Below, piece by piece: positions 15,032 to 22,519 of a stretch of 24,508 nucleotides of DNA. The stretch is taken from the IMG/VR virus record IMGVR_UViG_3300029448_000244, positions 1-24,508 of that record; one strand, given 5' to 3'. Origin of the DNA: a virus. Both the position numbers and the translations under genes were made by a program. Each line of letters begins with the position of its first letter. The first letter of the stretch is position 1. The notes beneath the pieces are model-generated. The model did no database searches. It was not told where the DNA came from and was given only the letters and a program-made list of their open reading frames with translations.

Positions 15032-15039
15032 TATTTATA
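15032..15039 (-). promoter_or_regulatory. Perfect T4-type late promoter core (TATAAATA)
   Basis: The minus strand reads TATAAATA, then CCTAT, then the ATG at 15026. The match is exact and the spacing equals that at 10906-10913, so transcription would start at or next to the ATG. The whole 19-nt gap between divergent genes is occupied by it. Confidence 0.7.
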
Positions 15040-15045
15040 GAGCAT

Positions 15046-16116
15046 ATGAAAAAGATTTTTATTCTTACAGATTTAATGTTTTCGGGTCAGCATCTCCAAT
15101 TTGAAAACTTCATTAGAAGTGCCAATATAAGGGATATAGAATTTACCTATGAGCCCGAGTACTGGAATTTACACAACTATGATTGGGACACTTACGATGC
15201 TTTATATTGTATAATTGATCAAAGAGAACAGTTTATTGAAAACAAAGAATTTATCACACAACTACATTCAAGACTGGAGATATTGAATCAAAACGGTTTC
15301 AAGTTTATACTTGCTTGTCCATGGGAAAGTGGTGATAATATTAAGCACAGCAAATTCTTTAAAGAAATACAAAAATATGAATACACCAATTGGCACGGTG
15401 ACACCACATGGTTTTGGTATTGGATGAGAGAAAAACACAGGAATAACAAATTGCAATTTTCACATGATCATAATGGCAGTTACTGGCACAAAATACACGA
15501 GTATCTATATCTAAACAAGGCCACGAGAACACACAGGGTAAAACTATACAAAAAACTAAAACAAGAAAACGTTTTGGAGAATAGCATTTACACTTTTACA
15601 ATGCTGGATACACCTATCAGACTACCAAAGAAATATGAATTACCTGGCATAGACCCCGAGGACTATCCACGTTTTGGCAAGGACCAAGACATTTACGAAC
15701 TGCCGTACATTGACACAGTTTGTTCAATAGTTTCTGAAACCAATGACAATGATCATGATGTGTTCATGACAGAGAAAATATGGAAACCAATCTTGGCACA
15801 GCACATTTTTATTGTGCATGGAAATTATCTATACCTACAAAAATTGAGGGAGATGGGCTTCAAGACTTTTAACAATTACTTTGATGAAAGTTACGATTTA
15901 GAAAGAGATCCAGACAAAAGGATTGACAAGATAGTGTCTTTATGCAAGTCTCTAAAAGATAACAGCAAAGAATTACAGCATGGCCACAGGAAGTGGCAGG
16001 ATTTGTATTTGCGATCCAAAGCTCTTAGACAACACAATTATGATGTGTTCTGGAGTGACGACTACTATCAACGAGCAGTGACACAGACAGTATTAAAATT
16101 CCTAGGCATCGAGTAG
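15046..16116 (+). CDS. Glycosyltransferase-like protein (GT-B-type C-terminal block)
   Basis: The product is 356 aa. The N-terminus (MKKIFILTDLMFSGQH) begins like a Rossmann-type strand. A middle HR block (THRVKLYKKLKQENVLENSI, residues 162-181) is followed by FMTEKIWKPI (240-249), GNYLYLQKLREMGFKTF (259-275) and FDESYD (279-284). The TEK-W-PI segment followed by a hydrophobic strand and acidic block recalls the donor-binding part of GT-B enzymes such as GT10 fucosyltransferases. Cys-free except for a few positions; no signal or membrane helix. The donor and acceptor sugars are unknown. It starts 19 nt from a divergent gene and its last 15 nt overlap the convergent radical SAM gene. No clear promoter or Shine-Dalgarno is visible. 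The family call is tentative. Confidence 0.72.
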   Translation: MKKIFILTDLMFSGQHLQFENFIRSANIRDIEFTYEPEYWNLHNYDWDTYDALYCIIDQREQFIENKEFITQLHSRLEILNQNGFKFILACPWESGDNIKHSKFFKEIQKYEYTNWHGDTTWFWYWMREKHRNNKLQFSHDHNGSYWHKIHEYLYLNKATRTHRVKLYKKLKQENVLENSIYTFTMLDTPIRLPKKYELPGIDPEDYPRFGKDQDIYELPYIDTVCSIVSETNDNDHDVFMTEKIWKPILAQHIFIVHGNYLYLQKLREMGFKTFNNYFDESYDLERDPDKRIDKIVSLCKSLKDNSKELQHGHRKWQDLYLRSKALRQHNYDVFWSDDYYQRAVTQTVLKFLGIE

Positions 16117-17382
16117 TTTAGATATTTCAGGAAATAAGATACGGTAATCCAATTTTCTTCTTCTGTCCAGTTCTTGTAGATAACCTTTAAGCATTTTTTG
16201 ATCCCACTTATTAGGTTCTGTATTTTCACATTCAGTTTTTATTCCTATTAAATGATTGAGTTGCGCCTGCTTTATCAAATCTCCATTGGTTTCAAACATG
16301 TCAATGGCCTGTGATATTCCCAAAGGTATGATATCCTTTCCAAAGATAGTGGGATTCAGATATGGTCTCATATGATCTCCCGCCTTCATTCCACTCCAAT
16401 AAACCTGCCTCACCTTAGACCATGTGTTAATTTTTTGTATCAAATCCGGTAGAGTTGGAATAGTCAAGGCCATCAAGGCACTATTGATGCTTTGGGTGAT
16501 GCGTGTCTTGTGCAAAATAAATTCAAAATTCTCAGTATATTTTTTTAGATCTAATCCATTTCGCACATACTCTGCCTGTGGTCCCCAACAGTCTAGACTT
16601 CCAACAACTTGTAAGTTGTGTAATTTTCCTTTTTCAACCATTCGCCACATCCTTGCGAGCCATTTCTGCACCCTAGGTGGATCAACAGTGAGGTTTGAGA
16701 ATAACACCAGGGTAAGATTAGGATTATTAGTGCGTTCTAATAACGCTATCATTCTTTCAGTTTCTTTCTGTAGGAAAGGTTCGCCACCCAATATCATTAC
16801 TTTGTTAAGTTCATGTATGTGTTCTTCAAGCCAAACAAAAAGTTTATTTGTGTCATCCTCTATGTTTGGATTTACTTCAATCTTGCCGTATATTCTTACA
16901 GGAGCACCTTCGTTGTTTTCGAAACCATAATCAAATTGCCCATGTATTCTGTTCTCATTATCTATAGTTGAACTGAATTTTGAATTGCAGTAGATACATT
17001 TCAAATTACAGGTATTGCCAAAATAAATTTCCAACTGTGTGGGTGTAACATTAGTCGCTTTGTTATCACTCTCAAGTTCTTTTGGAGCAGTGACACCTTG
17101 CATGTTTAAATGTGACATCCTGTCTGAATGGCCACCGGCATCCTCAGTGCTCTTGCAGTGTTCACATCCTCGGCCAGGCCATTCCCCTTTCAACATTTTA
17201 CCTCGTGCTTCAAGTTTTGTTTTTATGTTGTGGAAATTCATTTTGTTATCTTTGAATTCATAAGGGTCATGAGTGACCCTATGACAACTTGCAGTAGTGC
17301 CCATGGTCAAGAACACCGTGGAGTGATTCCACTTTAGTTGACAAGGTATTCCTGATTTGATAGGAAAAGGTTTTGATTGCAT
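16102..17382 (-). CDS. Radical SAM protein no. 2 with N-terminal Cys-rich domain
   Basis: The product is 426 aa. The cluster motif is CNLKCIYC (Cys125, 129, 132), with the GGEP motif in MILGGEPF. The N-terminal region has Cys14 (GIPCQLKWNHSTVFL), Cys33 (TASCHR) and Cys73/76 (GCEHC), then an EDAGGHSDR block. Spacing of these four cysteines is close to that in the other two radical SAM proteins here, supporting a shared auxiliary Fe-S site. The core should produce a 5'-deoxyadenosyl radical. The substrate is unknown; peptide, nucleotide or sugar are all possible. It is divergent from radical SAM no. 3, with 32 nt between starts, and its 3' end overlaps the glycosyltransferase-like gene. Confidence 0.87.
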   Translation of the reverse strand: MQSKPFPIKSGIPCQLKWNHSTVFLTMGTTASCHRVTHDPYEFKDNKMNFHNIKTKLEARGKMLKGEWPGRGCEHCKSTEDAGGHSDRMSHLNMQGVTAPKELESDNKATNVTPTQLEIYFGNTCNLKCIYCNSKFSSTIDNENRIHGQFDYGFENNEGAPVRIYGKIEVNPNIEDDTNKLFVWLEEHIHELNKVMILGGEPFLQKETERMIALLERTNNPNLTLVLFSNLTVDPPRVQKWLARMWRMVEKGKLHNLQVVGSLDCWGPQAEYVRNGLDLKKYTENFEFILHKTRITQSINSALMALTIPTLPDLIQKINTWSKVRQVYWSGMKAGDHMRPYLNPTIFGKDIIPLGISQAIDMFETNGDLIKQAQLNHLIGIKTECENTEPNKWDQKMLKGYLQELDRRRKLDYRILFPEISKLLDA

Positions 17383-17390
17383 AATATACG

Positions 17391-17400
17391 TATTTAAATA
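17391..17400. promoter_or_regulatory. Palindromic, possibly bidirectional late-type promoter
   Basis: TATTTAAATA is its own reverse complement, so TTTAAATA reads on both strands. On the minus strand it is 8 nt before the ATG at 17382. On the plus strand it is 14 nt before the GTG at 17415. It sits in the 32-nt gap between two divergent radical SAM genes. TTTAAATA is one base from TATAAATA. AT-rich palindromes arise easily, so promoter function is inferred. Confidence 0.42.
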
Positions 17401-17414
17401 AAATAAGTACCTAT

Positions 17415-18671
17415 GTGAATAATAAAAAAATTAGATGTGTTTTAGCAGAATGCGGTATTGGTGTAGAAAACGCAGGTCATGTCAAAATGTGTAATGCTAG
17501 TAGGGAAGTATTCATGGACGACAAAAATCAACCGTATAGATTGGATACCAGTAGCATTAAGCAAATCTATCAAAGCAAAACCAGGAAAAAAATATTAGAA
17601 GATTTAGCAAACGGAGTACAACCTTCCAACTGTGAATCTTGTTGGGACTCAGAAAGATCTGGTGTTGAAAGCATCAGGCAAACAATGAATAGTGCAATTC
17701 CGGAAAATCCAAATATGGTTGCCGGACAGCCAAGTATTATTATCCTTAAACCAGGCAATCAATGCAATCTTGCCTGTAGTTATTGTAATCCCGAAACAAC
17801 TTGGAAATTATATAAGTCGGATTATATTTTGTCAGATCCACCTAGCAAATTACCCAATACCTATGAATGGTACAAAGAAAAATTCAAATACAAGAGTGCA
17901 GATAGTAAGCCTTCATACAGACAGTATATCTCACAATTTAAATCGCAACGAGAAAGTTTCAATAGAAGTAATGAGTTATGGAAAGACCTAGCAGATTGGT
18001 CTCCTGGTATTGTGCATTATGCACTGTTCGGTGGTGAACCTTTTGTAATGAAGCCTCTGTTTGATTTGCTAAATGAGACGGCTGACAAAGGTGATGCGGA
18101 ACATATCAGCCTTTACATCAGCACCAATGGCACTGTATGGTCCAAGAAACACATCGATACACTACTGAAATATGAATCAGTTGAACTTGGAATCAGCATT
18201 GATGCATTGAATAAACAATTCGAATATATGAGATACCCTGCCAAATGGGAAAAGGTGTTGTCCAATTTTGAAAAGTTTATCGATTTACGTGCAAAATCAA
18301 ATTCAGGAAAGGTAAGATTAAAGATAAGCGGTACTGCTAATCCTTACAATGTTTATTATCTAGATGAATTAAAAGATTTTGGTAAAAAATATGATGTTGA
18401 TGTAGACATCCATTTAATACAGATACCTGAGCATTATGATGTCCGTATACTTCCTGACAAGGTAAAAGAAGCAATTATTGAAAAGTTTAAGGATCGACAA
18501 GACTTACAAAATGTCAGCACACATTTAGAAACAACAATTACAAATGCTGATAAGCACTGCGAGGATTTTGTTTATTACACCAAGGGTCTAGATAAAATAA
18601 GAAACTTAAATTTTGGAGATACCTTTCCGGAATTTCAAAAGATATTACACCAAAGCAATATCAAAATCTAA
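17415..18671 (+). CDS. Radical SAM protein no. 3 with N-terminal Cys-rich domain
   Basis: The product is 418 aa with a GTG start; the ATG two bases earlier is followed at once by a stop. The cluster motif is CNLACSYC (Cys117, 121, 124), and the glycine motif is FGGEPF. Cys8, Cys26 and Cys73/76 (CESC) precede the core at almost the same spacing as in radical SAM no. 1. The segment between the cluster motif and GGEP is longer than in the others and is Lys/Tyr/Ser-rich (about residues 130-190). A late ISTNGT strand and SIDALNKQFEYMRYP match typical radical SAM barrel strands. It looks more AT-rich than its neighbours. The last 4 nt overlap the convergent 18668-19882 gene. The substrate is unknown. 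Confidence 0.88.
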   Translation: MNNKKIRCVLAECGIGVENAGHVKMCNASREVFMDDKNQPYRLDTSSIKQIYQSKTRKKILEDLANGVQPSNCESCWDSERSGVESIRQTMNSAIPENPNMVAGQPSIIILKPGNQCNLACSYCNPETTWKLYKSDYILSDPPSKLPNTYEWYKEKFKYKSADSKPSYRQYISQFKSQRESFNRSNELWKDLADWSPGIVHYALFGGEPFVMKPLFDLLNETADKGDAEHISLYISTNGTVWSKKHIDTLLKYESVELGISIDALNKQFEYMRYPAKWEKVLSNFEKFIDLRAKSNSGKVRLKISGTANPYNVYYLDELKDFGKKYDVDVDIHLIQIPEHYDVRILPDKVKEAIIEKFKDRQDLQNVSTHLETTITNADKHCEDFVYYTKGLDKIRNLNFGDTFPEFQKILHQSNIKI

Positions 18672-19882
18672 TTTTTAAACTTGTTCACCATGGTAAGATT
18701 ACGTCTTGAGAAACCTAATCTATCTACAAGTTTAACGGCATTGCCTGACTTGTCCACTGCCACAAATCCTTCTGGCTCGGTTACTTCTAAACCACCGTCG
18801 GTCTGTTGAAAAGATCCAATGGCCATTGCTTGGTTCATCTTCTTAAGTACAAATGCTTTCATTGTCTGCACTGCCTTATAAAAAGTAAGCATGGCCTGTA
18901 AAGGCTTTTTGGCTCTGTTAAGAAACACTGGCATCTGTTTCATTTTGTCCTGTCTCAACTGCAAAGCCTTTTGTGCTTTCAATCCTGCCATTTGTTGTTG
19001 CATTCTGTCTGCATAGAACTTCCTAAAACCTTGCAGGAACTGATTTACGTTGCTAGGCAACTGTCCTTGTTTGACCATTGCATTAATGTACATTTGAAAT
19101 GTAGGTATAAAGTCTTGGTTCTGTCCCAGTACGCCCGATAGGTTACGTGGCACACCATTTAATAAAGTCTCAAGTTTCTCTATGCCATTGTAGAACTGTT
19201 TAGTTTCTGCATCCGTAAATTTAGCACTACCCGAAACATCCTTGTAAGTCGCATTATCAAAAAACACATCATTACTTTGTGTAAATGAGCCCACATCCGC
19301 ACCGCCTTGAGCATTCATGTCGGCTAATGAATCACCTACGTAAGTTGTATGGAAAATTATACCAACTTTGGCTCTTGCTATTTGTTTGCCAAGATCTGAT
19401 CCTTCAGGCACAGCATATGTAATTGTGTTAGGTGTAAATGTTAAATTGGGTTTGCCGTCTATGTTTTTACGTGTGATGTCTTCGTCAGTGAATAGTAGAT
19501 CACCTTGTACCACACCCTTTATGTTCAGTTTTTTAAGATGAACCAAACACTTCAGTAATTTTTGTCCTAGGTCATCTGTCCCATGATTGTTTGCAATATC
19601 TTTTTTTGTGTAGTTAACTTTGGCATTTTTGGCAAACACTGATTTTGTTCCAACAAAAAATTTGCCGTTATCTGGATTTGTGCCGCAAACCACAGCAGGA
19701 GCACCATCCCATTTTACTGAAACTTTAACCGCTTCGGAAGAAGATCCTTTAAGTGTCAGCAATAGTCCTCTAAAGTATTCTACAACTGCCTTGCCACCCT
19801 CGTAACCGTCAGTGATGACAATATCTTCTATGTGTTCTAGGTGTGTCCTTTTGAATTCGGTAAGGACATCTTCGATTAACAT
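18668..19882 (-). CDS. Putative covalent nucleotidyltransferase/ligase-like protein
   Basis: The product is 404 aa. It carries, in the order of the RNA/DNA ligase and capping-enzyme superfamily, a motif I-like KWDG (Lys57-Gly60, followed by APAVV), a GVVQGDLLF block (123-131, motif III-like), KVGIIFHTTY (172-181, IIIa-like), EGFV (371-374, motif IV-like) and VKLV with Lys384 (motif V-like). About 190 mostly helical residues (190-365; many Gln, Lys, Met) separate IIIa from IV, which is unusual. If the fold is right, Lys57 would carry AMP or GMP. No neighbouring end-processing gene confirms this. The gene follows 19885-20184 by 2 nt, so both share the promoter at 20191-20198. The coding call is firm; function is inferred. 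Confidence 0.75.
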   Translation of the reverse strand: MLIEDVLTEFKRTHLEHIEDIVITDGYEGGKAVVEYFRGLLLTLKGSSSEAVKVSVKWDGAPAVVCGTNPDNGKFFVGTKSVFAKNAKVNYTKKDIANNHGTDDLGQKLLKCLVHLKKLNIKGVVQGDLLFTDEDITRKNIDGKPNLTFTPNTITYAVPEGSDLGKQIARAKVGIIFHTTYVGDSLADMNAQGGADVGSFTQSNDVFFDNATYKDVSGSAKFTDAETKQFYNGIEKLETLLNGVPRNLSGVLGQNQDFIPTFQMYINAMVKQGQLPSNVNQFLQGFRKFYADRMQQQMAGLKAQKALQLRQDKMKQMPVFLNRAKKPLQAMLTFYKAVQTMKAFVLKKMNQAMAIGSFQQTDGGLEVTEPEGFVAVDKSGNAVKLVDRLGFSRRNLTMVNKFKN

Positions 19883-19884
19883 GA

Positions 19885-20184
19885 TTAGTCCTCTTTGTAT
19901 TCGCCGTCTTTGATCTTCAATACGTTATTTTTAATGTCTTGATTTTCTTTGATACGTGCGACACCTTTTGAAAACTTAGATGCGTCCATGTTTTTTATAG
20001 CAGAATTAAATTTTTTTTCTAGTTTGAATGCAGTTTCTTGATTAAAGTTTTCTCTGATATAAGTGATCAACCTTATTGCTGATTCTAGTATATGAGACGC
20101 ACGGCTCTCCACCACTTCTTCTTTGTCCCTTTTAAGAGGCATTGAGCTTAATTCTTCTAATAAACTTTTAGTTCTTTTTTGCAT
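19885..20184 (-). CDS. Small charged helical protein (unknown)
   Basis: The product is 99 aa, almost entirely charged and helical (VESRASHILESAIRLITYIR; ETAFKLEKKFNSAIKNMD). No cysteine or membrane segment is present. It is 2 nt upstream of the ligase-like gene, as a two-gene unit with a late-type motif 6 nt before the ATG. The pairing suggests a partner or regulator of the larger protein. Similar small proteins are known from T4-like cyanophages, by recollection of form only. Confidence 0.7.
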   Translation of the reverse strand: MQKRTKSLLEELSSMPLKRDKEEVVESRASHILESAIRLITYIRENFNQETAFKLEKKFNSAIKNMDASKFSKGVARIKENQDIKNNVLKIKDGEYKED

Positions 20185-20190
20185 TGTAGG

Positions 20191-20198
20191 TATTTACT
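20191..20198 (-). promoter_or_regulatory. Late-type promoter motif (AGTAAATA)
   Basis: The minus strand reads AGTAAATA, then CCTACA, then the ATG at 20184. It keeps the TAAATA 3' half of the T4 late core but differs at the first two bases. The 6-nt gap would again give an almost leaderless mRNA. An AT-only inverted repeat lies 1 nt upstream. Confidence 0.45.
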
Positions 20199-20199
20199 C

Positions 20200-20218
20200 A
20201 TTATTATAACATAATAAT
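20200..20218. repeat. AT-only inverted repeat upstream of a late-type promoter
   Basis: ATTATTAT (20200-20207) and ATAATAAT (20211-20218) are perfect reverse complements around AAC. It lies in the 58-nt gap after the methyltransferase gene. AT-only stems are weak, so terminator activity is doubtful. The layout, hairpin directly before a TAAATA motif, repeats that at 1886-1908. Confidence 0.4.
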
Positions 20219-20242
20219 AGCAAAGGTCTATTGGTTATATGC

Positions 20243-20902
20243 TTATTTGACTTTACTATACACGAAATATTTCCGTTGATTAGTGTCATCACGTATATCT
20301 AGTACACTTAAATTGTACATTTCAGCAAGTTCTATAATGAATGGCACGTTCCAGGCGTAGAATTCGATCCAGTCCGCTTCTGGTTTGTCATGTGATAGTC
20401 CTGGATTGACCCTAAAAAACATTGTGCCACCTTTCGCCAACAGATTAACACAACGTCCTACTTCTGCTGTGATCTTGTCCCTGCTACCAAAATTAACCGA
20501 ACCCAAACATAAAATTACATCAAACTTCTGATCTGTTTTGTACTCCAACGTGCCGACTTCTAGGTCCGCATTTTTGTTGTAGGGATCTATACCTATAAGA
20601 TTCTGTATCTTGCCTTTGAATTCGTTGTAACCACATCCAACATCAAGCACCGCCCGTGGTTTAAGATTGTTGACTTCATCGATAAGCGCCAATCCAGAAT
20701 ATTTCCATTTCTTCATGTCGTTCTGCCAGTATTTGGAAAAATACTTGTTTAGGCATTCATCATCAATTACTTCCGCATACTTTTCTAGGCTCTCACAGCG
20801 AGGGACCGCAACGCCAAATTTTTCAAGTATGTAAGGTTGTGTAATTTTTTCTATATTGTTTTGACTATAACTTAAAAGTTCTGCAAATATTTTTTTATTC
20901 AT
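20243..20902 (-). CDS. Class I SAM-dependent methyltransferase
   Basis: The product is 219 aa. The Rossmann-type methyltransferase motifs are in order: VLDVGCGY (85-92, motif I, SAM-binding glycine loop), IGIDPY (103-108, acidic residue for the SAM ribose), FDVILCLGSVNFG (127-139, motif IV region) and LLAKGGTMFFRVNPG (154-168). The N-terminal 80 residues form a helical cap (ECLNKYFSKYWQNDMKKWKY), which likely decides the acceptor. The acceptor is unknown; small-molecule or sugar methylation is likelier than DNA, as no DNA-target motif is seen. The start overlaps the previous gene by 8 nt (ATGAATAA). It is the last gene of the tctA operon. Confidence 0.85.
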   Translation of the reverse strand: MNKKIFAELLSYSQNNIEKITQPYILEKFGVAVPRCESLEKYAEVIDDECLNKYFSKYWQNDMKKWKYSGLALIDEVNNLKPRAVLDVGCGYNEFKGKIQNLIGIDPYNKNADLEVGTLEYKTDQKFDVILCLGSVNFGSRDKITAEVGRCVNLLAKGGTMFFRVNPGLSHDKPEADWIEFYAWNVPFIIELAEMYNLSVLDIRDDTNQRKYFVYSKVK

Positions 20903-21473
20903 GTGATCTATAGACGTATACCTTGGTGTCTCGTTGTGCGTAATTATGTATCCTTAATTTTGGATCTGGTGATTTTATTTTAAGCACTCTACAAAGGTCA
21001 ATGTTGTCTATAGGACATTCAATATTGCCAATATTTTGTTGTATGAATTTGGTAATATCTCTATTCTGTTTTAAGATATGTGTTTTCATTTCGTTATTTG
21101 TTCCAAAATAACTGTAATCGGGATATGTGATATCAAAACCTCCAGCCTTTATCCACCAGTCAAAGCATTCAAGATGGCTTCGATATATTATTACAATGGG
21201 ATAACCCAGTGTCTTAAGTTCATCAAGTTTATGTGAGAATGTGTGTGACTTTATTATTCTCTTGCCGGAGCCAGAGAAAGGTTTATCCCAATTTTCTTTT
21301 GCATTATCAAACTCCATGCCTGGATCAAAATATGATCCAACGTGTTTGACTCCTCCATTTAAATATCTCCTTTCACTGGTGCTATCTGATTGATCTATAT
21401 CAGGGGAGTGATAAATGCTTTCGGCAACACTACTCCATTTAGATCCAGGTGCACCAGTAAAAAGAATATACAT
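20895..21473 (-). CDS. P-loop protein, sulfotransferase-like
   Basis: The product is 192 aa. The N-terminal strand and loop GAPGSKWSSV (7-16) resembles the phosphate-binding loop of PAPS-dependent sulfotransferases and related P-loop folds, though it is not a canonical Walker A. RIIKSHTF (72-79) and IVIIYRSHLECFDWW (93-107) match the sulfotransferase pattern of a His/Ser loop followed by a strand ending in YR-(S/D). These regions bind the 3'-phosphate of PAPS. The C-terminus is Arg/Asp-rich. An ATPase or kinase cannot be excluded. The start overlaps the tctC stop by 1 nt (TAATG), and the stop overlaps the methyltransferase start by 8 nt. No PAPS synthesis genes are visible in the window. Confidence 0.72.
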   Translation of the reverse strand: MYILFTGAPGSKWSSVAESIYHSPDIDQSDSTSERRYLNGGVKHVGSYFDPGMEFDNAKENWDKPFSGSGKRIIKSHTFSHKLDELKTLGYPIVIIYRSHLECFDWWIKAGGFDITYPDYSYFGTNNEMKTHILKQNRDITKFIQQNIGNIECPIDNIDLCRVLKIKSPDPKLRIHNYAQRDTKVYVYRSHE

Positions 21474-22519
21474 TATTTTGTGAGTTCTTCTTTGTAAACC
21501 GTGTTGTAACCCAACTGTTCACTTTTGAAATCACTCAAAGTTTTGAGAGCCTTGGATGTTATAAATGACTTCAGTGTTCTCACTGCGGCGTCACCTTCTG
21601 CACCTGTTCTCCATTCGTACTTGCCCACTTTCTTCTCGATAGCGGCCACTGACTCCGGATCATTTATCATCTTGTTCAGTGCTTCTACAAGTTTCTGTTT
21701 GTTTGGATTGCCTGCGTTCACCCAGAATGCTTTCTGTAGGGCATCTCTCCAACTCTTCACAAGTTTGTATGCATCATAGAAGTCACCACTTGGTGCAGTC
21801 AACCACATCTCTTCATACAGTTCCTCAAATGTAGGCTCTTGAAAGTTTGGATCCGCACTATGTTCCCCAGTGTTGACATCTAGTAATCCATGATGGAACC
21901 AAGTAAAGGCATCACCTTTTTTGATAACAGGCAACACGTGTTTTTTGTATGCCGCAGGGTTCTCTCGTGTGGCATTAAGGTCACCTCTTATGAATGCAAG
22001 TCTTCTCTCAGATCCTTTCATTCCTTTTACCCAGATAATCTTTTCCTCAAATGTTTTTACTGGATCATTATTTGGCCCTGCAAGTAACATCGTAATCGCC
22101 ATCACTTCCGGTGTCATACCCGATCCTGATGGAAACTGTATTGGCCCATTTAGCACGTCGGCATTCTTTCTTGCACCCACAATGATGTTTAGATTCATTT
22201 GTCCTATCGATTCCCAATCTAGATAATTGTAATCAACTGGCTCAACAAGATACGAAATACCGTTTCCCCCATGTGATACTAATATAGTCTTGTCGTCGAA
22301 CCTTAATTTGTTTTGGAACTCGTTTGGTCCCAGTTGGTCTCTGGCACCTGGCTTGTAGATCAAGTTGATCTTTTCTCCAAGGTGTTTCTCCCATTCTGCC
22401 ACAACTATCTGTGCCCACACAGAAGTTCCACCAGAAGGTTTTTGAGGCACGATTAAATTATAATCTGCCATGGCTGTTGTTGTCATTATCAACAAAGCCA
22501 GTATTGTTTTCTTAAGCAT
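21473..22519 (-). CDS. tctC: TctC-like periplasmic solute-binding protein (TTT family)
   Basis: The product is 348 aa, near the family's usual 320-330 plus a small extension. A Sec signal peptide (1-18, MLKKTILALLIMTTTAMA) is followed by the mature start DYNLIV. Family features are PQKPSGGTSVWAQIVVAEWE (ligand-loop and first helix), YKPGARDQLGPNEF, LDWESIGQMN, and an inner block with GSERRLAFIRGDLNATRENP. TctC proteins capture carboxylates in the periplasm and deliver them to TctA/TctB. The ligand cannot be read from sequence. The gene overlaps tctA by 8 nt (ATGCTTAA) and the next gene by 1 nt, so all are co-translated. The PSGG loop is a variant of the family's more usual AAGG-type turn. Confidence 0.88.
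   Translation of the reverse strand: MLKKTILALLIMTTTAMADYNLIVPQKPSGGTSVWAQIVVAEWEKHLGEKINLIYKPGARDQLGPNEFQNKLRFDDKTILVSHGGNGISYLVEPVDYNYLDWESIGQMNLNIIVGARKNADVLNGPIQFPSGSGMTPEVMAITMLLAGPNNDPVKTFEEKIIWVKGMKGSERRLAFIRGDLNATRENPAAYKKHVLPVIKKGDAFTWFHHGLLDVNTGEHSADPNFQEPTFEELYEEMWLTAPSGDFYDAYKLVKSWRDALQKAFWVNAGNPNKQKLVEALNKMINDPESVAAIEKKVGKYEWRTGAEGDAAVRTLKSFITSKALKTLSDFKSEQLGYNTVYKEELTK

Noticed and set aside
16424-16930. Plus-strand open frame (168 codons) within radical SAM no. 2
   Set aside because: It lies wholly inside a minus-strand gene with conserved cluster motifs, with no start signal of its own.
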